A DNA stretch of 64,000 bases from the NCBI GenBank assembly GCA_003116975.1, contig BGKB01000185.1, positions 1 to 64,000 on the forward strand, read 5' to 3'. The notes under the pieces were generated by a model, which worked only from the letters and a program-made list of their open reading frames with translations, had not been told where the DNA came from and did no database searches. The position numbers and the translations under genes were made by a program. Shown in pieces: positions 41,175 to 52,700 of this stretch; position 1 is the stretch's first letter; each line of letters starts with the position of its first letter. Source of the stretch: Aurantiochytrium sp. KH105. Its lineage: Eukaryota > Sar > Bigyra > Thraustochytrida > Thraustochytriidae.

Positions 41175-41955
41175 CGCGCCGTCCGTGCCTCGCCTCGCCT
41201 CGCCTCGCCTGCGCTGCCGCGTCCGCTCTGCCTCTGCTCGCGGCGGGCGGGCGGCGGCGGCGGCGGCACGGAATCGGGTCTGCCCGTCTGTCTCTGTCTC
41301 CGTCTGCGCCGCCGCCTCTCTCTGCCTCTCCCGGCTCTGCTTAGCTCTCTCTCTCTGCGGCCCGCCTGTCCCTGCCCAGTGTGGGGACAGGCGCCCGCTC
41401 TCCCCCTTTCCCTCTCCTGCTTCCCTCCGCCTGCTTCCTCCTCTCCATGCCTAGAAGGAGGAACCAGGGCGACGCCTCCCTCTCTGCCACAGCCGGCCTC
41501 GCGCTGCCGTCCGGCCGCACTGCCCACATGAGACGACGCCGCAATACATTCCCGCAGTCGCGAACAGGGAGCCGGGGGGAAAAGGAAAAGAGGGGGGACG
41601 CCTAGCGGCCTTCGCCTCTATGCGGGCGCGGCTCGGCCAGGGCCAAGGCCCACCAGCCAGCTGCGGCGGGTTCTGCGAGAGGCGGGCGCGGGTGTGGGGA
41701 GGGCGAGCCAAAGCGCCAGGCCACCGCGCTACGGGCGACTCTCTGGACGTCTGCGGGGCCGGGGCGGAAGAGAAGGGGGGCACGCTGCGTCGCCGTTGTC
41801 CTTCTTTGCCTTTGCTGGTTTCTATCCATCCATTTAGTATCTATCTTTGCAGCATGCCAGCCACCAGGGCAACCAGCGTGCCAGCCAGGCAGCCAGCATG
41901 CCCCGGAGCCAGCCTCGCGGCAGGCTGCAGTGCGGCTGGCGCAGCGTGCCATTCC

Positions 41956-41956
<1 letters not shown>

Positions 41957-41991
<35 letters not shown>

Positions 41992-42013
41992 ACCAGCCAG
42001 CCAGCCAGCCAGC
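41957..42013. repeat. AGCC tetranucleotide microsatellite
   Basis: A nearly perfect run of agcc units with a single interruption, in the gene-free region. Confidence 0.9.
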
Positions 42014-42413
42014 GACGGCGAGGTGCACGCTCGCAATGCCGCCTTCCTGCTGCCAGCACAGCATGAAAGCGGCGATGCGTCACTGTGAGCGAATGAGTCG
42101 CTTGCTTGCTGTTGCTTGCTCCAACTTGCACTTGCTTGCTCGCTTTCCAAGCACAACAACAACGCTGCAGCTGGTACGTACCGCGCTCGAGGCCTCCGCG
42201 TGGCTGGCAGTGCCTGCGCGACTGGTCGTGGCGGCGCGGCAGTGTGCCTCCGCGTATCGCTCCGAGTTCTGCGCCCGTGTCTCGATCTTGCGATCCGCGC
42301 CGCAGTGCAGCTCGCAATAGATCGCTAGCTTGCTCTTTCTCTTGAGGTTCGCGGAGTTTTGCTGCATTATGTCGCGCGGCGAGATGCCGCTGCTCGCCTT
42401 GCCTCGCTTTGCT

Positions 42414-42468
42414 TTGCCTTGCCTTGCCTTGCCTTGCCTTGCCTTGCCTTGCCTTGCCTTGCCTTGCC
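42414..42468. repeat. TTGCC pentanucleotide microsatellite
   Basis: About eleven ttgcc units in a row. The same pentamer forms a longer run at 46,964 and a short one near 48,738. Confidence 0.9.
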
Positions 42469-45400
42469 AAGCAGAGAGACTCCAAAGCCGGACGAGGCCT
42501 GCCTGTGTTTGCGCGGGCTGGGTGATTGACAATGAAATGCCCTGACTCCGCGAGGTCTGTCTGTGATGTGGCGGACACTATGCATGCTGAAGCACCCTCG
42601 CAGTCGCGCTCTCGCTTGCTTGCATCCATTCATCCATCCATCCATCCATCCATTCATCCACCCGAGTTCCTGGTGCCGCGAGGAGACCGTGCCGCGCATC
42701 CGAGTCAGCCGAGACAGCGAGCGGCGACCTGTCACTCCTCCCTCCCGGTCCTCCTTGGCCCAAGCAAGAACTTCATGTCCAAGTTTGCGTGCTTTTCTTT
42801 CTTTCCTCGGGTCTCAAAGGCCGAGCGCGCGCCCAGAAAAGGAAGGATCGAGATCCGCGCCCGCGATTGCATTCATCGTCAACAATGTGATGTGCAATCT
42901 GCTGCTGATGGCGAAACCAAGTTTGATTGGGTGCGTCACACGGCCGCGCCGCTCGATCGGCACATTTTCTCAAATCGAGGGCTCACGGCGGCCGTGCCGC
43001 GCGTGTTATGATGGCTTGTGTAGCCTTGTCTTGTCCTGCGCGCGCGGCGACGGCATCACGCCCTGACAGCGAGGGCGCTGGACTGCATTGCATTGTATTA
43101 CATTCTGCATTGCACCCTGCGGTGCTTTCCATTGCATCGAATTGGCCGATTGCATCGCACCCGCATCGACACGAGTCTCTCCTAGGTAAAGTCGCAGTCG
43201 CTGTCGCCGTCGCTGCAAACAACCGGAGCTGCCTCGAGGTATCGTCGTGATCCGTGACGAGCCCGAGGCCGGTCACGCAGACAGAGTGAGTGAGGAACTC
43301 AGGCGGCACGGCATGCGGCAGTGGCACAAGCTGAAGCTGCTCGCTGCGAGTCACTAAGAAGCGCGGTACCCCTGCTCCGACGCGCCTGCTAAAGCCCCGC
43401 CCCACACCTCGCTGCGCGCCCGCCCCGGTTCCGGACTTGCAACGTGCCTGCGCAAGTGGAACTCTCGCGAGAACAAATGTAGCAACCGCCCGCGCCAAAT
43501 GCGCCTCCGCCGGCGCCCCCCCCCCAGCTACCTCCGGGACCCTCTTTAATAAATCCTTACTACTTGCTACCTTGCCATGACATGGGCTTACATACTTTAT
43601 TAGTAAAGGGGGCTCGGGAACCGCGCCGGCAGACACTCCCGGCGTGCCCCCCTAGCCTGCGAACGCCCCCGCAGTCGGCTGTCTGCTCGCGCAGCAGCCC
43701 AGCAGCCACCTCGCGCCCGCTCTCTTTCCCCCAGAGTGGGTGCGGGGCGGGCTGCGTGGCTCTTTCGCCGGGACGGGCGCCGCCCCGCCCTCGCTGTGGG
43801 GGGCACGCGCAAGCTACCCAGCTTCCAGGCCGCGGTAGTCTCTGTATAGGCGTGGGCGGGCAATGCTGGCTGGCCCAGAGAGGGAAGGGGGGGAGAGAGG
43901 GAGAGAAAGAGGAAAAGGGAGGGAGGGGAGGGACTCGCCTCACCTCACCACGGCCCCAGAGAGAAAGGAAGGAAGCAAGGGAAGCACGCGGAGAGAGCGT
44001 GCCGCGCCAGAGGGGCGCTCGAAAGACACGAAAGACCTCCGACGCGCCCCTCGCTGGGTCAAGTCTCGCGGGCGAAAGACGCGCCGCCCCGCCAAAACCC
44101 TCCCAACCCACCCAATGAAGGATCGTCGATCGATCGAAGGAACTGCAGCCACCGCCGCTGGCCAATCTCCTGGCGGTTTGAGTGCGGCGGGTCTTTCATT
44201 CCATCTCACTGTCAATTCATTTCAAATCATCTTGAGAAGCCTGCCGCCGATGCGGATCGCTGATGGTCCTGGCATCATGCGCGGCAGCGGCAGCGGCAAG
44301 TCCCGCCCCGCCTCCGACTGCGAGCCCAAGTCCGAGACTGTTATGGATTCATTCATGCATTCATTCTCCCCTGCCGCACCGCCGCCGCGGTGGTGCGTGC
44401 AGATGCAGACGAGAGTTGGGGGACGGAGGGAGGGAGGGAGGGAGAACAGCGGCGGATCGCGTCAGGCCCTGTTTGTTCGCTCGTCTGCGTCTGCTCTCGT
44501 GTCATCTACGAGCACGCTGCGCCGTCAGGCCACCTTTGCTCGCTTTTCTCACCCGACCTCTCCGCACCGCACCTCCCCGGGACCGAAGCTCACTCTCCGG
44601 GTGCTTCCGGGAGCGCCTTTTGTTCGCCCGTGCCTGCCCGCCTGCCACGCCCTTTGCCTGCCGCGCGGTCATGGCGTTTGTTTGAATTGAACCGTTCGTT
44701 CGTTCGATCGATCGATCGATCGATCGTTCGTCCGTTCAACCCGTCACTGTCGATCGATTCTTCGATCAGCCTGCTCGATCGCTCGATCGCTCGATCGACC
44801 GCTCGATCGATCTCAAAACGAAGTGCCTTCGAGCGCAGGAGCCCCCAGTATCAGCCCGTCGCCGCTTTCTCCATTCTTGAGCGCGCCCTTGCCGCCAAAC
44901 TGCATCGCGGCGTCCATCTTGCCCTTCCTTCCTTCCTTCCTCCCTCCCTTCCATCCTTCCTTTTCCTCCTTGCCTTCAAGTTCCTTCAAGCCCCTTTCTT
45001 CCTCGCCGCAGCCCGGCGGCAGATGCAACAGCGGCGCGCCACCCAAGCCACGCCATCCGCGCCAAGCCAAGCCGCGCCAAGCCGATTCCAAGGAGCGAAA
45101 AGAAAACCCGGGCGATCCCAACTCGCAGCAGCCAGGCACCTGAGCTGCATGTGTCGACTGCCGGCCGGCCTCCTCTGCCCACCTCCCTCCCTCCCAGTCT
45201 GCCTGACCACAAAGCAGCGCCTCCGCCGCTTCATTCGGGCTCGCCTCGCCTCGCCTCGCCTCGCCTCGCCCCGCCCGGGCCGGCCGGCCGTTGCGGCCAT
45301 CAAGCTGAGCGGCGGCGCGGCGCGGAGAAGCGCTGGACCGGCCGCGAGAACGCCAAGGACACAGGCGTACGAGAGAAGGAGGGCGCAGAGGCAGGCAGAG

Positions 45401-46963
45401 TGAAAGACGGCCGCCAGCCACGCGGCCAGCCAGCCACCAGCCAGGCAGGGGAACAAAAAGCCAACCAATGTTGACAAGCGACAAGTAAGTACCAGCCAAA
45501 AGCCGAGCCAAGCCCCCGGCGCTTCTCGAGGCCAACCGTTTTTTACGTCGACGATGCGATCGATCGGTCGAGCGCTGAAGCCGAACGAGGAAAACATCGG
45601 CAGCGAATCTCATTCACGCATGCATTGCCAGCGCAGGTTGCGTGTAGCGTCGCCGGCAGAGGCGGAAGAAGCAAACGGCAGGCCTGCAGCAGCAGCAGTG
45701 GCAGCAGCGGCCACTGCAGCGCACACCTGCTTCCGAAACAAAAAGTAGAAAAGGCCAGCAACAGGGAGATTGAGACGCGCTGCTTTGCGACGACAGCAGC
45801 AAGCTGCGGGAAAGCTGTTGGGATGCAGGTCTGGCCCACCGAAGGCAGGCAAAGCTACCGCCCCACAGGAGCGCGGGGCGGCGCCCGGGCAAATGGCCGG
45901 CCACACAGCCGCGGCGCCGGAGCCGAAGAAAGCAAGTGCAAGCGGCCAAGCGAGCGACTGCGAGCGAGCGAGACACCAACGGTCGGTCGCCTGCGTCGCC
46001 GTGGCGGCACATCCCGTGGGCGGAGACGCGTCCAGGCCTCCGCACGAGACTCTCCCTGGCTCCCTAGCTCCCTCCCTCAGTCTCCCCCTCCCGCCTCGGC
46101 TCTGCCAACGAACGTCGGCGCGACCGGCTTTGCCTGCCTGGTAGAAGAAATGATTCGAAAAAGCAAGAGGCGAAAAGGCAAGGCAAGTGAAATCCTTGAC
46201 ACACCGCCGACGCGATGTGTGCTACGCGATGCGCTGCCGTACGCATGCACACGGCAGCGGCGGCCTCCAGGCTCCCTCCTTCCCTCGCCAAGCGGCGATG
46301 CGAGATGCCTCGCGACCGTTGCTGTTGCTTGCAGAGGCCGACCGCTGCCTGCAGCTGCAGCAACAGCACGCGTGCCTTCAACGACGGCCGGGCCGAGTCC
46401 GTAGTACTCTTGCGCCGGCTGGCTCTGCGCCTGCCGCGTCTTTCAAGTCAATCGCCTGGCTCTTCGCGTGCCTTGCGGGGCTTCTTTCAGGTCTTTCAGC
46501 CAGGTCATCCCCGGAATCAAGCAACACAACCAAGCAAAATCAAGCAAGCGACAGCGATCGATCAACCCATGCACAGCAAGCAATCAAACGATCGACCATT
46601 GAACGAGCGCAGGATCAGCCGCGCCGCGCGTTGACGCAGCGCTACGGCGCTCGTGGCGATGGCGCAAAGGCCGCGGCGAGGCAGACGAGGCCAGTCCTGG
46701 CGGCGGCAGCGGAGAGAGAGCGAGGTCCCGGAGCTCCATCAGCGCGCGATAAAACGAGGCCCAACAAGGACCTACCTCTGCGCGGACGGAGAGAGGGAGG
46801 GAGGAGCCGGAACCCTGGCAACGGCCAACTGATCACATGGCGAGCACCCCGCGAGCGCGAGTTTCGTCCCCACGTCGTCTAGCAACAGCAAGCAAGGCAT
46901 GTTTGCAGCTGGTCAAAAGAAATCTCAACGAGGACGGCTTTGCCTTGCTTTCTTTGCCTTGAT

Positions 46964-47044
46964 TTGCCTTGCCTTGCCTTGCCTTGCCTTGCCTTGCCTT
47001 GCCTTGCCTTGCCTTGCCTTGCCTTGCCTTGCCTTGCCTTGCCT
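46964..47044. repeat. TTGCC pentanucleotide microsatellite, long
   Basis: About sixteen ttgcc units, ending in a ggcctggcc variant. It matches the pentamer at 42,414. Confidence 0.9.
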
Positions 47045-49064
47045 GGCCTGGCCCCTTGCTTGGCTCCTCGGCGGACCGAATAAAAACGAACATCAAGATG
47101 ATGATCGCGTCGACGCTCGCTCTCTGAGATCGTATCATCGTCAGGCCCTCTCTTCTGGCTCCCCGGGAGAAGCGGTTCGTCCTTCGCCACGGGTGGTCGC
47201 TCTCCATGCCAAGACACGCGGTCTTGAGCTCGAGACGCGGTTGGCCATGGCTGGATAAGAAGAAACGTCTAAGCGGCGGCATTTGCGCGCCTTCAAGTTC
47301 CCCGCCAGAGCCTGGCCTCCTTCGCTGTTGGTGTCGTTGTTGGTGTCGTTGTTGCTGCAAGGCTCAAGTCCATCGGAGACGAGGAAATCTCCAGCCGAGT
47401 AAGGTCACCTCACCTCTTCTTTCCAAACTCGCGCCGCCAGCGCCGGTGTCTTATTCGCCACAAACGAATGAACGAACGAGAGCAGTATGCCAAAATGCCC
47501 CAAAATGCCGTGCTTGGACCAGCCAATAGTCCCGCAACGAACCGGCAGGAGCTGCAGGCTGGGCAGATGGGCGGTCGCCACAACGGTCGCGGCGCGGTCC
47601 AAACGCCACCGCCCGGGCGTGGATGTAAACGTGGATAATAAGAGGACACGAGACGAGAGGAGAGGAGAGGAGAATGCCATCGCGTCAAGCTGCCTTCATG
47701 GCTTGCAGGGTCCTTTCCTCCTGACTCCGTCCATTCAACTGACTGTTCGTCGTGCCTCGGTCGGCCTTATAGTTAGTAGGCTTCGACATCGAGGCCATGG
47801 CAGCCATCGCTTCATTGGCGGACAGCCATCTCGACCGCTCTCAGTCGAATTTGGTCCCAGCTTCGCAGCACAAACGGTTCTTTTCATGGCATAAAAGAGC
47901 TGCAGCCTGTGCAATGCTTCTGCAGCACGCTTTGCCCGCTTCGTATGACTGCCATCTCCACGCACGCTCCCATGACATATCGCCCTCGCCGTCGCGCTTT
48001 CTTTCTCACTGCTCCGCTTTTGATCCCTGCTGCGCGCACTTCGCGTTCCTCGCCGCGCGCTCGTGACGCGAGATGCAAAAGCCGGTCGCCACGCGAGAGC
48101 AGCTGCAGCTCTGCCTCCGATGATGGCCTGCCCGTTGCGTCGACTGCTGCCACTGCTGCAACGTAGTACGCGAAGTCCTTGGCCTCACGCGTTGCCGTCT
48201 TGAGGCTCTCGCGGGTGTGCGCGCCGGGGGGTCCCCACGCGCACGCGAGGCTCACGCGTCCCGGCGTGCACTCCTCGCCTACTCACTGTCACCAGTAGGA
48301 GGAGGAGAAGCTCCCGCCGGGGACTGATTGGGACGCGCCACGCATTATCGACCGCCGCGCCGCGCGAGGCAGGCAGGCAGGCAGGCATCGATCGCGACGT
48401 GCACGCGCGCTGTTGCCGGATGCAGGCGGGGCCGCGCTCGCGGGGCACGCGTGCAGGGGCCTGCCTCGGCGCCGGCACGAGACGACACGAGACGAGACGA
48501 GATGGGATGAGATGAGATGAGATGGGAGATGCAAAAGGCGAAGCCACGAGCGGCCGGCGCTGAGACTCAGCCCGGGTTGCGAAGCGCAGCGGAACACCGC
48601 GCCCGCTTCTCCTCTCCCTCGCGGCCGCGTGCGTGCGTGCGTGCGTGCATGCGGGTGAGGGAATGCGGGCCCCGCCAGGCCCGAGTCTAGATGCCGAGCA
48701 GCGCGATGCCATCCATGCCTGGCCATGCACGCTCGCCATGCCTTGCCTTGCCTTGCCACATGCCTGGCCTTGATGCCGTGCGGCGAGGTATTCGGACTCG
48801 AGAGGCGCAAGTAGCAAGAAGCAGCGCGGGGCGATCTCGACCCGCACTGGCCGCCGCGTGCGGTCCGCAGACGTTCGTCCAATCTTGCCTTCCTTCGAGA
48901 AAAGAGGCAAAGGCGCGGGAAGAAGCTCAGGAACCCGCGGGCCTGGCGCCGCGAGGAGCAAAGGCCGCCCGGACGGACAGCAAACCCGAAACAGATCAAC
49001 CAAGCCAAGAGCAAACAGAAAGCAAGCACTCGAGCAACAAACAAACAACCCAAGAGCAAGAAAG

Positions 49065-49556
49065 ATGGCCTCCCTCCAGACCCCCGAGCACAAGGAAGAG
49101 GTGCCCCCCCAGGCCTCGCGCCAGATCAACAACGAGCCGGACCCGACGCAGACCGCCACCTTCCTCCAGGACTTCTCCCTCCGCGCCGCCGAAAAGGATG
49201 TCGCCAAGCTCGGAGAGATGATCTCCTCCATCACCCCGGAGCAGGCCGACGCCCTCGTCCCGGTCCTCGACAAGCTCTACCGCAAGGATGACGTCTTTGA
49301 CTACGACAACATCTTCCACCAGACCATCTCCAGCACCAACCCGCTCCACGCCACCCAGACCGCCCGTCTCGTCTTCGCCGCCATCCGCCAGGGCTACACC
49401 GAGCTCGCCAACGCCCTCGTCAAGGACCGCAACGTCGACGAGAAGACCTTCAACGAGGAGCTCAAGAAGCTCTCCAGTGAAAAGTCCATGCCCGACGAGG
49501 CCGAGTCCAAGCTTCAGGAGTTCTGCAAGTCCAACAAGCTCGCCTCTTCCGCGTAA
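49065..49556 (+). CDS. Small soluble orphan protein, probably highly expressed (163 aa)
   Basis: The frame starts at an ATG in a good context (aaagatggcc). It is free of low complexity and almost all its codons end in C or G (gag, ctc, aag, gtc), more strongly so than its neighbours, which suggests high expression. The protein is mainly helical: residues about 30-60 hold FSLRAAEKDVAKLGEMISS, followed by TPEQADALVPVLDKLYRKDD, then ARLVFAAIRQGYTELANALV and a Lys/Glu-rich tail. There is no signal peptide, membrane segment or Cys cluster. I do not recognise the family; comparison from memory with ARPC5 and similar small helical proteins found no convincing match. It converges with the long NACHT gene, 200 bp away. 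Confidence 0.85.
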   Translation: MASLQTPEHKEEVPPQASRQINNEPDPTQTATFLQDFSLRAAEKDVAKLGEMISSITPEQADALVPVLDKLYRKDDVFDYDNIFHQTISSTNPLHATQTARLVFAAIRQGYTELANALVKDRNVDEKTFNEELKKLSSEKSMPDEAESKLQEFCKSNKLASSA

Positions 49557-49756
49557 ATTTTCTTTTTTGGCACGTACGTAACTTGAAGTTTCCTATTGAC
49601 AAACCTGCGCGGCCCCCCCTTTGGCAAGCATAGATTGGTATAGAGGGTTCAACACAACAAATTTTGGCTTTTTATTGATTCAGAGCAATAGCTAGGGATA
49701 TGACACCAAAACGTGCAACAGTTATGCATGCACAACCATCATCCTCATCGCCATCC

Positions 49757-52700
49757 TTACTTCTTTCGTGACTGACCACTACCACCATCGTCCTCGAACG
49801 TCGCTGTTGACGTGGCGTTGTCGTGGTCGTCAAGGTCGTCGCCCATAGGCAACGGCCCTTTCGAAAACGTCTCCGTCTTCGTCTTGCTCTTGCTCTTCTT
49901 CTTGCGCGTCCTGCTACTCTTCATTTCGCCACTTCCTCCATCCGAGAGCACAAAGGGCGAAGCCACGCCATGCGCGGCGAGGTAGCCATCGATTGCATTT
50001 TCAAGGTCCCCAGTACCGCAGTCCACACGAAGGGAAAGTCCTTCTTCAGTGTCGTCATCGATACAATCCTTCATCAACGCACTGCGGAGCTGGGCTGCTG
50101 TTGCATCCTCCTGAATCTCTTCCTCTGCAAACCCCTCCACGAGCCGTCGCGCCAGACCCAAGTTTCGCGCCCGCAACACGACGGGAAGCATCACCTTCAC
50201 AAGTCGCCCGTCCTCACGCAATTGGGGCACTCTCGTCACCAGAAATTCCAGGGCCGGGACATTATCATGCGCCGCAAAGTTGCGCGCGCAAAGAGCAAGG
50301 ACATCCTTCGAATCCCGCGCACGAGGACCCAAGACGCGGCTCTCAAAGACCAAACGCAGCACGCTCAATGCCTTGCTCGCCTGCTGCGCGCTCTGGGACA
50401 ACTTTGTCAGCGCTGGACCTACGGCGTCGAGAAAGACCCGGTCACAAAGATCTGCACGCTCCACCAATACGCGTGTGACATTCACAAAGGGACGTCGCAG
50501 CGCCAGTTCGAGGCACGACTCGCCATGCGTCGAGAGCGCGCGCACGTCCACGCCGTGCTCCTCAGAAAGGCTCAATAGAAAATCCACTACGCGACTGCGG
50601 CCGTTCAGACATGCCACCAACAGCGGCGTACACCCAGTCCGCGAGTCACGCACATCGAATCGACACCCAGCCTCAGATAGATATTGTACCGAGCGAAGCC
50701 CGTTCATTTTGGCCGCCAGCCACACCGGCAAGATCTCATTCTTGCATATCTCAATCGGCACGTCCGGATCCGCGCCATGCGCCAACAGCCACTGCGTTAG
50801 CCCGGGGCGTCCCCATTTCACAGCCGTGCCCAGCAACGTCAAATGCTCCTCTCGCGATCCATGGCGCACGTGCACGCGATGCTCACGCAAATACGTCGAC
50901 ACATCGTCAGCCTTGCCAGAGTCCACCTCTGCCTCGGCAAGCACAGAGAGTACCTGTATGCATCCCCGTTTAGCAGCATAGTATCCGGCCGTGAACCCAG
51001 ACTCTGTCGTCGCATCCAAAAGAGCTCCACGAGAGATCAGGAAGGCCGCAATATCCGCGCGTCGCGCATTGCATGCCACCAAAAGCGGCGTTAATCCCGT
51101 ACGAGTCGCTTGGTTCACGCGCGCGCCACCTTCGTCCACAAGCACGCGCACGGTCTCGACTGTTCCCGACCGACACGCCTCGTGCAACGCCGTGAGACCT
51201 CGCGCTCGCTGCGGACTTTCGTCCACATTTGCGCCACATGCCAGCAGCATCCGAAGCACATCAGCTTCCTGGCACGAGGCCGCGCAGTGCATGAGCACAC
51301 TCCAGCCCGTTCGTGGACTTTGCGTGCAAGCAGACACGGCAAGGCCCTTGGCCGCAGGCCCGCTTCTCCCGCCCACAAGTGCCGGTACCACGCTTGCCGC
51401 GAATTGAGTCGAACCAGCGCTCATGCAGAGCAGCTCATCCCGTACTTCGGGAGCCATTACATCGTTGACGAGAACTTCGCATAGATCAATCGGCAACATG
51501 TCCACCAGAAATGCCAAAAAGGCCAAATTGCTCTCCACCACGCTCAGCAAAGCCGATATTTCCCACTGCTCATAGAGATCAGAGACTCGCCGCAGATTGG
51601 TCCTGTTGCGAGGATTCTTGACCCGCGCGAGCAGACTTTCAACGAGCAGACCCACTCGCTGAACACGTTCGCCACCCCCGAGTCGTCTCTGCACCTCTGT
51701 CTCCAAAGCTACGACGTCTTCACGAACGCGGTCGCTGACGAGAAACCGCGTCACGTCCCGCAGTGCGGCAGCAAGAGCCTTGGCCACCCGATCGCCCACA
51801 CAATTCGGCTGTTGCAACAGCCTTCGCATTAATTGCTCCAAGTCTTCCCGCCCTCTGCAAGAGGCAACAGCGTACGAGGCCGCAAGGTACGCCTGTGCAT
51901 TCGCGCTTTCAATGGCGTACTCCCGCATCAGCACGGGCTGCGCTCGGCCTCTGCAGCGCAGCAATGGATGTGTATCCATATGCACGGACTCAAAGAGAGC
52001 ATTCAATGCACGTGCAAACGTACTCGTGGACAGCAATCGTGCCGTTCCAGCCCCCGCACCCTCCTCTACGTCACTACGGGCTGCGCCGATCCAATACTTT
52101 CCGCCCTCGAAATTCAGCTCTGATCCCGTAGCATCCAAGAGCGACTTCATTGAGAAAAAGGACCCCGCTTGGCCCGATATCTGCACGTCAAAGCTCACCT
52201 TTGCAAGAATCCGCTTCAATGAAGTCTGTCCGAGCAGCGGGAGCCGCAGTGGCGCGAGATTATGGTCAATCAGCGCCGAGAAAAGTTGCTCAATGGAGCT
52301 TCGCGATCTGTGCACCTTCTTCCACCGATCGGCTATCTTACCTTCCTCATCGGCTTCGTCCGAGGAATCGGCCATCTTTTCTTCCTCCTCTTCGTCCCTT
52401 TTCCCAGTCTTCTCTTCTTGGCCTTTGACCTGGGCTGTCGTCTCCAAAATCGACGTCAGCAGCAAAGACACTTGCAGCGTGTCCTGGCATAGGCGATGAT
52501 CTCGTCGCAGCGCGTCTGCAACAAGTCGAGGTGGTGCACGATGCATGTATGTTTCCGCAAAGGCGAAAACGTGCTTCTCCTCGAGGGGTTGCAAGTGGCA
52601 TCGAATAAATCCCGCGCCTTCCACAGCTTGCTGGATTTGGTCGTTCAAAGGACGCGTCGCAAGCACAAGCCGCACTTCCCCAAGTCGTTCGTGCTCTCGC

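Larger units (their letters stand above)
41175..49064. other. 7.9-kb gene-free region rich in simple repeats
   Basis: Many long frames overlap on both strands here, but all follow GC-rich or repeat composition and none shows a domain. The region holds many 4- to 5-bp microsatellites: AGCC at 41,957-42,013, TTGCC at 42,414-42,468 and 46,964-47,044, CATC near 42,626-42,660, GATC/GTTC near 44,700-44,812, CCTT near 44,925-44,975, TCGCC near 45,240-45,275, and GAGAT/GAGAC near 48,480-48,530. I find no tRNA, rRNA or mobile-element signature. The last few hundred bases must hold the promoter of the gene at 49,065. An intron-rich gene or non-coding RNA cannot be excluded. Confidence 0.55.

Noticed and set aside
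44390-45403. Long GC-rich open frame of 337 codons
   Set aside because: Frames of similar length overlap on the other strand, the product is low-complexity Arg/Ser/Pro sequence spanning microsatellites, and no domain is visible.
42414-47044. Possible CRISPR-like spaced repeats (TTGCC runs)
   Set aside because: The runs are head-to-tail pentamers without spacers, in a eukaryotic genome. They are microsatellites.
46833-47360. Frame encoding repeated GKARQ units
   Set aside because: It is the translation of the TTGCC microsatellite on the minus strand, with no independent coding evidence.
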